Shown here piece by piece: positions 1 through 8,443 of a stretch of DNA of 64,000 bases. The stretch is from the NCBI GenBank assembly GCA_030248195.1, contig JASAND010011059.1:1-64000 (forward strand). Direction: 5' to 3'. Each line of letters starts with the position of its first letter. Position 1 is the first letter of the stretch. This DNA comes from Trissonchulus latispiculum. Lineage: Eukaryota > Nematoda > Enoplea > Enoplida > Ironidae. Both the position numbers and the translations under genes were made by a program. Under the pieces are notes generated by a model. That model searched no databases and was not told the origin of the DNA. It was given only the letters and a program-made list of their open reading frames with translations.

Positions 1-572
1 CAGAAAGCAATAGATAAGGTCTGGTGTTCCATCGATACGGAGGGACTCGACGCCGATAACACCAGCCACGGTTCCAATCACCTTAACCTATTGCAGTTGG
101 CATTTTCCACCAAGGACGAGGACGTTTATGTCTACTGCGTAGGTTATCTAACAGCGTTCAACGGAATCTCGGAGTTTTGCAGATCTCAAGATGTTTCTGC
201 AGGTTCCGCCGTGCTACTTTTGTGGCGAATGGGTCACCCTGTGATGCTCAACGATTCCAGGACACTTTCGGATTCACATTCAATTCCAGGGTAGACCTAT
301 CCACTCTGTTCAAGAGTTCCGGCCTAGCCCGAAAGTTTGATCTCCAACGGACCAGGGATCAAGGGATCAAGCTAGTCACCATGAACTCTTTGTTATTCGG
401 TGAAACAGAGGTTAAGGATGAGGAAATCCAGAAGTGCGGAGCCGACTTGCTTCCGACCAAAAAGCAGCTCCAATACGCTATTAGTGACGTGAAGTGGTGG
501 AAGATGGGAGGATGGGGAAGGTACCAGTACCAGGTGGCAGAAACCTGCCTCAAGAACTGTGTCGAGGCATGA
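1..572 (+). pseudogene. DEDDy-type 3'-5' exonuclease domain, cut by the window edge and frame-broken
   Basis: The domain is read from three exonuclease motifs. Exo I is SIDTEGLD near base 34 (Asp and Glu), followed by NLLQLAFSTKDEDVYVY. Exo II is VANGSPCDAQRFQDTF near 227-275. Exo III is QLQYAISDV near 466-495, a Tyr-x3-Asp signature. This order is that of the RNase D/WRN-type DnaQ fold, which removes nucleotides from 3' ends. Exo I lies in frame 1 and Exo II/III in frame 3, so at least one frame change falls between about 180 and 240; frame 2 there also gives plausible residues. The ORF stops at a TGA (570-572). Two more in-frame TGA codons lie before the NADAR ORF, which is in the same frame. 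It may be the N-terminal part of one exonuclease-NADAR protein, now broken or mis-assembled. The true start is outside the window. Confidence 0.68.
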
Positions 573-626
573 AGAAGAGTGGGTGGGGGTAGGTGAGGAG
601 GGGGGTGGAAAAAATGACCGACTACG

Positions 627-1883
627 TTGGAAATCGGTACGGAGGCTCGGAAGCAGCGGAGACGGCGAACCTGGAAGCGGAAAGAGCAGGAGAGCAGTGA
701 AGAGGACGATCGCGATTACGACCAAAGTGAACTGATTCCGTCGAAGAAATTTATTTCCAGCCAGCCTGGAACCTCAACCACAGCACCGCGCCCGCAGATT
801 AAGAGTACGGTGAACGTTGTTCGAACCGTAATCATGCCTAGGCGTAGATCCGTGATAGCGCAGCCATTGCTGTTTAGGGAGCGTGCCTACAAATGCGCGG
901 CGCCAAAAACTTTTCTAAAAAGAAGCGAGGCGCTGCCAATCGCTATTCGCGGATATGCTGCTACGTCGATAGGAACCCGGCGGCTATTCCAGGACTATGT
1001 GGACTATATGCGGCCTAAGGCATCGGGAAGCCATCCCTGCGCATTGTTTAGGGCCGTAGACTGCTTCATTCGAAGGCATGGATCTAATGGCGTTGCGGAA
1101 TTGGTCGTTGAGCAAATAGGCCCTACCCAGTGGAAAGCTACTCTTAGTCTAGGGCGAATTCCTATGTCGGCAACGGCGGAAGGTACTTCATCTCGCCCGG
1201 CGACGGAAGCAGTAGCCCGACGTTGGTTGTGGTTGATCGAGCCCACTGTTGGTCCGTTGATTCCGGTCTTGCCATCCAAACGAGGAGGAAGAAGCCGGAG
1301 AGAGGACTGGAAAAAGGTGTGGCAACACAACGGCCAGAGATATACGCCGATAATCGGACAGATGTGCGAATCTGTGGTGCCAACCTACTTCCCGTCTGCC
1401 CATACCTGTGAAAGAAGGGTGTTCAACCGGGTAGACTACTTCGGCCAGAGGAGCCCCCTCAGTAATTTCTACCCGAGGAGCATCTCTGTTTGGGGCAAGA
1501 TCTATACCGGCGTTGAGCAGTTCTACCAGTGGTCAAAAGCCATCTACTTTGACGATAAGATTACGGCGGGACGAATCCTGAAAGCCACACAGCCATCGGA
1601 GCAGAAAGCGTTGGGCCGTCTCGTCCGTGACTATGACGAAGCTGTATGGAGAGAGGTGTCCTGCTACTATATGTACGTAGCACTTGCTGCTAAATTTCTG
1701 CAGCACCTGGATCTCCAACGATATCTCCTCGATACCGGCAACAGCTACATAGTCGAGGCGAATCCGAAACATTCCTTCTGGGGAAGCGGATCTGCCATGG
1801 GTTCTCCTGAGCTCGGACCTGGAAATAACTGGATGGGACGACTTCTCGTCATTGTCCGCTCGCATCTGCGAGGCGAATTCTAA
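627..1883 (+). CDS. NADAR (YbiA/DUF1768) protein with an upstream dsRBD-like segment
   Basis: The C-terminal 155 residues (about 265-418) carry the NADAR signature in order: FGQRSPLSNFYP, then GKIYTGVEQFYQWSKA, a conserved Trp in the middle, AAKFLQHLDLQRYLLDTG, SYIVEANPKHSFWGSGSA and a closing NNWMGRLLVIVRSHL. NADAR enzymes remove ADP-ribose, notably from guanine in nucleic acids. Residues about 132-207 (bases 1021-1250) look like a double-stranded RNA-binding fold: a helix, then ELVVEQIGPTQWKATLSL, then SSRPATEAVARRWLWLIEP. The first 130 residues are basic and low in complexity. The open frame runs from a TTG at 627; the first in-frame ATG is at 834 and gives 349 residues holding both regions. 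The gene is richer in GC than the pseudokinase gene that follows. It lies 54 bases after the exonuclease ORF, in the same frame but behind stops. NADAR is firm; the dsRBD is an inference. Confidence 0.85.
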   Translation: MEIGTEARKQRRRRTWKRKEQESSEEDDRDYDQSELIPSKKFISSQPGTSTTAPRPQIKSTVNVVRTVIMPRRRSVIAQPLLFRERAYKCAAPKTFLKRSEALPIAIRGYAATSIGTRRLFQDYVDYMRPKASGSHPCALFRAVDCFIRRHGSNGVAELVVEQIGPTQWKATLSLGRIPMSATAEGTSSRPATEAVARRWLWLIEPTVGPLIPVLPSKRGGRSRREDWKKVWQHNGQRYTPIIGQMCESVVPTYFPSAHTCERRVFNRVDYFGQRSPLSNFYPRSISVWGKIYTGVEQFYQWSKAIYFDDKITAGRILKATQPSEQKALGRLVRDYDEAVWREVSCYYMYVALAAKFLQHLDLQRYLLDTGNSYIVEANPKHSFWGSGSAMGSPELGPGNNWMGRLLVIVRSHLRGEF

Positions 1884-1947
1884 AGTAAGAAATTAACTTA
1901 GGGCTAATACAAAAAAAACGAAAAGTATAATTAAAATTAATTACAAA

Positions 1948-3879
1948 ATGTGTAATTCTTTTAGGTGGTTGATTCGTCCCCAGTCTACCCCGTTCTTTTC
2001 TACAGAAATGCAACACCACCGCCACATAAATCCTTATGGGCGTTGGCAACCGCTACAAAGACCAAAACGGAGCCTGTCAGCCCAAGGATTGCCAAATGAA
2101 TTTCCTGCGATACCAGCTCCGCGTCGCAGAGCTAACAGTAGTAGTTTCCTAAACCTCCAAGACCCAATCCCAACGGAAGGGGTCTCTGAATCCCCCATGT
2201 ATTGTGACTTTTACAGTTCTTTGAGTATTGGTGATAAAATATTTAGAGTGCCATTGGTTAATAGCTCCAGCAGCATAAAATATCAAAAATTTTCTTCACT
2301 CCCGAACTTGAATTCTAATTTGCATAGTGATTATGCTGGAACTATTACTATAATTTTTGAAACCGAACCTATATCCCAGGCCGGTACGAGCTCAGCCACT
2401 AGTTACTCAACTTTTTCAAGTCTTGATTCACTACCATCCTTGCCACCGGTACCGGAATATTTGCAAAATGGGCATATAGGATGGGATGAGATGCATGAAT
2501 TGAATGAAGCACTAGTGACTGAACTCGGCCTGCCTCCTTATTTTTTCTTTAGTGAAGGTTCTCCTGATGTTGTACCACTAATTGCGACTTCTAGTTCTGA
2601 TGAATCCAGTTTGGATTCACGAGTCGATTTTGACTTTCGGATCGTGCGTCTAAATTCTTGCTCACAGTGGTCTTTACCTAATTTCTTTGCGCAAGTGCAG
2701 TACAGAACATTTGTTCCTAGGTTTTTGCCTCCGATTCGAAAGGCTAATAGCCTTAGTTCACTAAATTTGTAATTTCTTGCTGTTAATCTTTTAGTCATTT
2801 TTCACAGTTTACTTGTATACACTTTCAATTTTAGGGCCCCGCTAATCGGATTAAACCATGGATCGACCTCAGAAGTGGAGTACGGCATGATTTTTCAAGG
2901 GCCCTTCGAAATTCTGAGAACGAATGAAGCCATGGTTGCCCACTACATGGCACTGCTCAAAAGACTTTCCCTGATCCTTTCCATGCCGAACGGTTGTGTA
3001 ACTTCTTTTGATTTGAAAATGAAATTACTGGCGTATCCAAATTTTTGGTATAATGAAAGAGGTGAATCTTGTTCAGATCCAGAAAGTATGCGATTTGCAA
3101 AAACTGTGAAAATTGTGCGTACACCTAGTTTATATAATGAAATTTCTTTGCACGGACAAGTAACTGAAGGGATCGCCAGAGAACGTTTTCGTCAAATCGT
3201 AGAGATGGTTACTATAGCTCATGTGCATGGAATTGCTTTTGTGGAAATTAGTCTATCAAAATTTTTAATATATGCAGGAACTACTTCTGAAGTTATTAAA
3301 GCTAGAAATTTTCTACATTACCACCTGTTTGCTCCATTTGATTACGATTGGGTAATGAGTGATAGGATTCTTCCGACTAATCCATTCTACCGAGCCCCTG
3401 AAACTTTTACAAACGAATTTTATCAGTTAACTAAAAGTGATGTTTGGAGCTTGGGAATTTTGTTATATACCATGCTCACTGGTAGATATCCATTCACTGG
3501 ATATGATACTACCACTTTAGGAAATAGAATTTGCAGAGGTTATTTTTCTTATAACGAATACGATGCCATAACCCCCATGGTACGTGAATTAATCGGAAGA
3601 ATGCTATGCTTGAAACCCAAAGATCGACCAACCGCTTTTCAAGTGTTACAGCATCCATGGGTCGATACAGTGACTTACCCGGTTTTGAAATTTTCTGATA
3701 GCTTGATGCTACCACCAAAAGTTTCTCAAACTTGGTGCAATAATTTAGTCTGGGCTTATGTTGGTCCAGCGAAAGCAACAAAAACAGTTTCTGACATTTC
3801 TACCCAAACGGAGTTTCAATTGGAAATTGATCCCAGTATTCGAAAACGGCTTAAAACTGCTTCAAAATTTTGGAAATGA
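1948..3879 (+). CDS. Tribbles-like Ser/Thr pseudokinase, two exons
   Basis: Exon 1 (1948-2768) encodes 273 residues rich in Ser, Pro and Asn with no recognised domain. A GT-AG intron of 66 bases (2769-2834) joins it in frame to exon 2 (2835-3879); the stop at 2770-2772 falls inside the intron. Exon 2 carries a kinase C-lobe: SDVWSLGILLYTMLTGRYPF, then RICRGYF, RELIGRMLCLKPKDRPTA and LQHPWV. Where active kinases have HRDLKxxN there is AFVEISLSKFLI, which lines up with the Tribbles catalytic loop and lacks the catalytic Asp. No DFG is visible and the APE motif is RAPE. Tribbles proteins are scaffolds for MAPK signalling and COP1-directed degradation. I see no DQxVP COP1-binding motif in the C-terminal tail. 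Two overlapping AATAAA signals follow the stop by about 100 bases. A divergent member of another pseudokinase family is possible. Confidence 0.72.
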
Positions 3880-3975
3880 AGGCTTGTTAATTATTAGTTA
3901 ATAATAGTAATAATTATCTAGTTAGACACACCTGGTTCACCAACCAAGGCTGTATTAATTTACTAATATTCATGA

Positions 3976-3986
3976 AATAAAATAAA
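3976..3986 (+). terminator. Two overlapping AATAAA poly(A) signals for the pseudokinase gene
   Basis: AATAAA occurs at 3976-3981 and again at 3981-3986, about 97 bases after the stop at 3879, in AT-rich sequence. Confidence 0.6.
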
Positions 3987-4784
3987 AATACTCAGTAGAA
4001 TTGTATTTGTGTGTTGTGCTTATAGTCTATAGTTTTCATATATTTGGACTTCTATATTTGGACTCATATATTTGGAACATATATATTTGGCTTTATTATT
4101 ATTTGTTACGTATGTTGTGTTTACTATATTAGATTTCCACTGGCTAAGCAGTAGTAGTGCGTTGTGATTCGTTTAACTAAACAAAAAAAATTATAAAAAG
4201 CTTATTAGTCACTACTGCCAAGCTGGTGTTTGGATTTGTCGTGGATTTTGTCTTTTGATATTGTAATGTTTTAATACCTATAATAGCGTTTTATTTTAAT
4301 GGGTTGTACTGTGGAGAGGGATTGAATCAAATGGGAATCTCTTTCCTTTTAAAAAAAAAGCGCACACGCACACGCATATACACCTGAAATAGGGGAGCCG
4401 TTCTAATTTCAGTACCTTCTAATGTACTACCGTAATCCCAGTCACATAGTTAATAAATTGCAAAAAAAAGGGTTGCTAGGTTTCATTTTCCTTCTCGTTT
4501 TGCCATAAACCAGTTTTTTTAATACGAACTTTCAAAACGGGTCATTTAGCCGCGGTCTAAAGTAAAACTAATTCAAAAAAAAGGGTACCGTCAAATTAAA
4601 AATATTAGTTTTGGTCAAACAATAAGGGTACCTACCACTTTTGTAGGCTCCGCTTCGCCACCGAGGCACCATCCATATGGGCGGCCGGGTGAGGGCCGCA
4701 CGAAGAAATAGCCCCGGAGCGTCACCTGTAACCCCCCCTCCCCGACAGGGATTTGGGCCCTGCCCGCCCTTTCTTCTCACCCTG
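3987..4784. other. Intergenic AT-rich stretch without a recognised gene
   Basis: Four near copies of ATATTTGGA lie between 4036 and 4090, and (CA)n-like sequence near 4365. A GC-rich block at 4640-4780 borders the next ORF and contains short inverted GC repeats. A minus-strand open frame at 4568-4780 looks like readthrough of GC-rich sequence and has no recognised domain. Confidence 0.4.
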
Positions 4785-5066
4785 TTAGGGTGAAAATGGT
4801 CCTTGAGGGTCGTTGGCCAACCGCTCTAGGAGACGTTGCGTGTCGAAGAGGTAGCTTCGCACGCTGCCCACTAACCCATCTAAGTCGGTTAAAGGGGACC
4901 CGTCCAGTAAATTAGTTCGAATGAAATCTAATAAACCATACATATCCCTTACATTTCGCCCCAAATTTGGATAATTTTTCCAAACAGGGACGGGGATATG
5001 CTCATCATACGGCGATTTCCCCCCCGGGTAAGGTGGATCCGATGGAGGACCAGCGGCAGCCATCAA
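4785..5066 (-). CDS. Small GC-rich ORF of unknown function, 93 aa
   Basis: I do not recognise this protein. The first 30 residues are rich in Pro, Gly and Tyr. The remaining 60 look helical and acidic to amphipathic, from RNVRDMYGLLDFIRTNLL to SYLFDTQRLLERLAND, ending in Pro-Phe-Ser-Pro. The GC content is clearly above its AT-rich flanks. The ATG-ATG-GC start resembles that of the neighbouring ORF at 5280-5723 on the same strand, and both end in a helical Leu/Arg segment followed by prolines. They may be tandem diverged relatives, parts of one split gene, or remains of a mobile element or virus. No signal peptide or transmembrane segment is seen. Confidence 0.4.
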   Translation of the reverse strand: MMAAAGPPSDPPYPGGKSPYDEHIPVPVWKNYPNLGRNVRDMYGLLDFIRTNLLDGSPLTDLDGLVGSVRSYLFDTQRLLERLANDPQGPFSP

Positions 5067-5279
5067 TAAATTAATTCTAAATTAAAAAATATTTAAACAG
5101 GTATAGAGCATTTGCTTAAAAACAATATAAATAAAAATTGCGTGAACTAACGTTTTAGTAAATTTATCGTGTTATATGTTGATTTTCTGTTTCTTTGTCG
5201 AATTTTAATTAACAATCTTATAAAAATAGAGGGAATTCCCCCCCCCTCATTTCTTCCCCCCCCGGGAACCAGCGTTAAC

Positions 5280-5723
5280 TTAAACGCTGGGAGGGCGAGG
5301 CGGCTCCGGAGCCCCCAGCCTCTCCACATGGCACAGCCGGCGGACCAGGATCTTCCAGGACTGTACCATGCGAGCAAAGGCTTCTATCACCTGTGCCCGG
5401 TTTGCCTCACCCCCCTCCAAAGCATTCAACATACCCCAGGCGTACCCATCCATCATATATAGAGCTGCCAGCGCGGCTTGGGGAGGCGTAGCCGGCAGCT
5501 CGGGAGGCCGAGCTTCCCCGGCCCCCGTCGAAGTGGAAGGGGCATTCGGATTCACCCCAGGGTTTTTCCTCCCAGGGCCCTCACCAGCGGCAGGAGAAGG
5601 AGGCCGCTGGGAACCCCTGCCTCGGCCATGACCGCGTCCACGGCCAGGAGTCGGAGAAGGATCAAGAGTTTCTATTTTCCGACCATGACCACGACCGGGC
5701 GCGTGTTCATTATTAGCCATCAC
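5280..5723 (-). CDS. Small GC-rich ORF of unknown function with an RG-rich N-terminus, 147 aa
   Basis: The protein starts MMANNEH and carries a GRGRGHGRGRG-type Arg/Gly tract (about residues 10-38), then a Pro/Gly/Ala linker. A helical C-terminal part follows (about 80-140), from AALAALYMMDGYAWGMLNAL to SWKILVRRLCHVERLG, ending in prolines. RG tracts often bind nucleic acid, so RNA or DNA binding is a reasonable guess. The coding sequence is strongly GC-rich between AT-rich flanks. It lies about 213 bases upstream (minus-strand direction) of the 93-aa ORF, which has a similar plan. No family was recognised. Confidence 0.42.
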   Translation of the reverse strand: MMANNEHAPGRGHGRKIETLDPSPTPGRGRGHGRGRGSQRPPSPAAGEGPGRKNPGVNPNAPSTSTGAGEARPPELPATPPQAALAALYMMDGYAWGMLNALEGGEANRAQVIEAFARMVQSWKILVRRLCHVERLGAPEPPRPPSV

Positions 5724-7600
5724 TTCGAGTTAAATAAATTTCAAACCTTAAATAAAATGAAGAAATCAACTTCTGAGTTTCTGTTGAAAACGTCATTTTC
5801 TTTGTTGTCTACATTATTTTGCTAACCTTAACCGAAAACCGAAACCTTCCCCTGCGTCTTTAGACACCTCGACGTATCTGCAAAAAGGGGTAAGCGAGAG
5901 GTTATCTACCAAAAGGGTCAACAACAGGTTTTTGGGAATGCAAAAGGGGAACGCCCGTAACGTAACATAACATAACATTGGAATTGCAAGTGTTATTAAA
6001 AAAACACTGGATAAACTTCTGCAGATAGGAATAATCATAATAGCTTCAGGATTCAAATCTAGTATATTTAAATTAATCAATCTGTATCAAATAATAACAG
6101 TAATAACCGGTAAAAAAAAATCCGGAAGCGATCACAAGTTTTGATACTACACCACAGATAAAATGATTTGCTCATGAAGTTAATAAAAGGAAATATATAC
6201 TACTTCTGTAGGTCCTAACCGGCACCCGGACAAAGTACGCATTCACTTCGTATAGTTACAGCTACTCCAATTTGTGTAACGGGTAAAGAGACTCTTGCTT
6301 CTTATCTGCCGCCAAATTCATATTATTCAGTGCAACTTGTTTGCACAAGCCGTACTTAATTAATTTAAATACCCCTTGAGTGTCCACGTTCGCATTTGCA
6401 CGAAAGGCGCGATGCGACTGCTCTTCTTGCAATTTATGACGTCCCTCAGGTCCTCTCATAGTTAGGACAATGACTCTAAGATTCTACCCGCCAAGTCTAG
6501 TATTTCTTTTTTCCAGATGTCCACGATTTGTTGAGAGGCCCTTACTTCCCCCTCTTGTCGACTCTGGCAATAAATTGTGTTTAAGGTTATGGCCGATCTC
6601 GTTTGATAAATACGCACACGTGCACTATGCCATGACAAATTGGTATCCGTAGCGTTCAAGGACTTCGTCCTACTGTAGAAACTTTACGAAACAGCCGCCC
6701 TTTGTTGAAAGCCGCCGTTTTCTTTTATGCTAAGAAGGAACTGACCCAGTAAAGGACATATACAAATACATTACGCATCACATAGGTAAACTTCCACAGT
6801 GTCTACGTAATAACCAAGCAAAAAGGGAGGCGGTAAACTTAATAACCAGAACCCGACCTTTATATTGTTGCATACCAGAGGTAGACTGTCACCCTTTCAC
6901 ACACGCCTATCTATATGTATGAAAACAAAGGATCTCGGGGATAAATTTTTGAGTTGCTGTGGGTTAACGCATGAAACTATAACGTGTATTCATTCTTCTA
7001 TGTTGTTAAGCAGTATACGGTACCATGTATATGGCAAGACAAGGGGCAATTCGAGTTACCGGCTTCAGGAAAAGAAAACATTTTTTTTTATGAATTCAAC
7101 CTTTTTTATCTCGAAACAGGGGTTTCGTCTTTCGTAGGGGTGAGTGATGTCACAAGTCAAACATTAAAGCCCCATTATAATTACAACTGTCAAAATTACT
7201 AGAAATTAAAGACTAAATTTTAAAGCGATTAAATATAAACATATATGCGACAATTAAAGATTATGATTCTAGCTACTATTTTAATTAATTAAAAGATATA
7301 AAATAAAGAGGCAAACATTATGTAATACGTACGTAAAACAAGAACCTAACTACAGCTTCCTTGTATATGCTAAGAATTGCTCTTTAATTTGCCCGGCTGT
7401 TTCATAGTTTTGTTGAGATTTATACTGATGCTAAAATTCTACCGTAAGACTCTTTTGTCAGTAAATGCCAGTGAAATTATTATTGGACGGAAAAGTTGGG
7501 GATGGGATTAGGTTTGTGGGTAATTTGGGAACTACCATAGGCTTGACGTTTTGATGAAGTTTTGGGCCGACTTTCTGAGTTTTTATGTTTCCTGTAAAAG
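5724..7600. other. Stretch with no supported gene
   Basis: Minus-strand open frames at 6462-6659 and 6262-6459 run nearly end to end with protein-like composition (for example QQIVDIWKKEILDLAGRI). They are interrupted by a stop and I cannot assign them; they may be a decayed coding segment. The rest is AT-rich with no motif I recognise. Confidence 0.35.
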
Positions 7601-7607
7601 TCTAAAA

Positions 7608-7709
7608 ATGTCGAAAACAAAATTAGTAAAGCCGAAACATAAAAGGGGCCGACCTGGTTTGAAGGATAACGGGGCCGGCTTCGGAAGTAACAGAAGCGAA
7701 AGAGCCTAA
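7608..7709 (+). CDS. Possible 33-aa basic micropeptide with an AT-hook motif
   Basis: An ATG-to-stop frame encodes a short basic peptide with KHKRGRPGLK, which matches the AT-hook core (GRP flanked by basic residues) that binds the minor groove of AT-rich DNA. It lies 66 bases upstream of a TATA box, so it would belong to a different transcript from the one that box drives, or be the start of a longer decayed ORF. Its short length makes chance likely. Confidence 0.2.
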   Translation: MSKTKLVKPKHKRGRPGLKDNGAGFGSNRSERA

Positions 7710-7752
7710 AAAACTTAGCGAAAACAGGCTCCGAAAAGACTATCGACGTGAC

Positions 7753-7806
7753 TAGGGGGCGGGGTTTGCTTCAATATAAAAGTGCTTGCAATGTTTGTTG
7801 AGTGCC
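7753..7806 (+). promoter_or_regulatory. GC box plus TATA box, candidate core promoter
   Basis: A GGGGGCGGGG GC box (about 7755-7764) is followed 11 bases later by TATAAAAG (7775-7782), which predicts a start near 7805-7812. It points toward the first supported TXNDC11-like exon (8444), about 640 bases away. It could instead belong to an LTR-like or other mobile element, since no coding exon was found between it and 8444. Confidence 0.35.
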
Positions 7807-8020
7807 TGTTTTCCCAGTATTTGTGCAGTGGTTTGGTGAGCGTTGCCGTGTTCGCAGTAAACGAAATAAGCGAAATAAACGAACGACTTAGTTAGCCTTG
7901 GAGAACTTCGTTAAGCTTAGATTAGTCAGCGATCCATAGCTCTAGGTTTATCTCTAGTTAGAGGCCGTGGGTTCACACCTAAGCCGTTAAATTAGACCGA
8001 AGGTTAAACTTTTGTGTGCA

Positions 8021-8110
8021 AGTCAGTGTGAGGGTGAAATCCCAGCACTTGACAGAAAGTTTATAGAAAGTTCAAAGTCAGTGTGAGGGTGCAATCCCAG
8101 CACTTGACAG
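8021..8110 (+). repeat. 35-bp direct repeat, two copies, one mismatch
   Basis: AGTCAGTGTGAGGGTG begins both copies and CCCAGCACTTGACAG ends them (8021-8055 and 8076-8110), with one A/C difference and a 20-base spacer. They sit about 250 bases downstream of the candidate promoter, in the presumed transcribed leader. Confidence 0.6.
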
Positions 8111-8443
8111 TTCACTGAGTTCTCGAGTAATTCCACTGCGCCGGCTCCCGTTCTGCTACCAGTTACCTGGCACACTCTCAGTTCTGCCTTGCCACAGGTC
8201 CTAAATGAGCATGGACAGGGTAACAAGGTTGAATTGCGAATTGCATGTGTTTGTATGTATGTATAAATATTATGCACATGCGTTGCGTGAAATATTTCAG
8301 CTGCTGCGTTCGTGCCTTCTTATCCAAACTCAAACCCTTTGAAATTCGAAGTATACATTTTATGATGTTTTCAAACTGAGGTTTCTTATACATGTTTCAT
8401 GTATATTCTTATACTTATACATATATGGTTTCTCTTTGTATAG

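Noticed and set aside
2875..2880. GTG start for the pseudokinase
   Set aside because: A GT-AG intron places this codon inside exon 2, in frame with the upstream ORF, so it need not be a start.
5169..5825. Plus-strand frames opposite the GC-rich ORFs
   Set aside because: They are antisense shadows without start context or domains.
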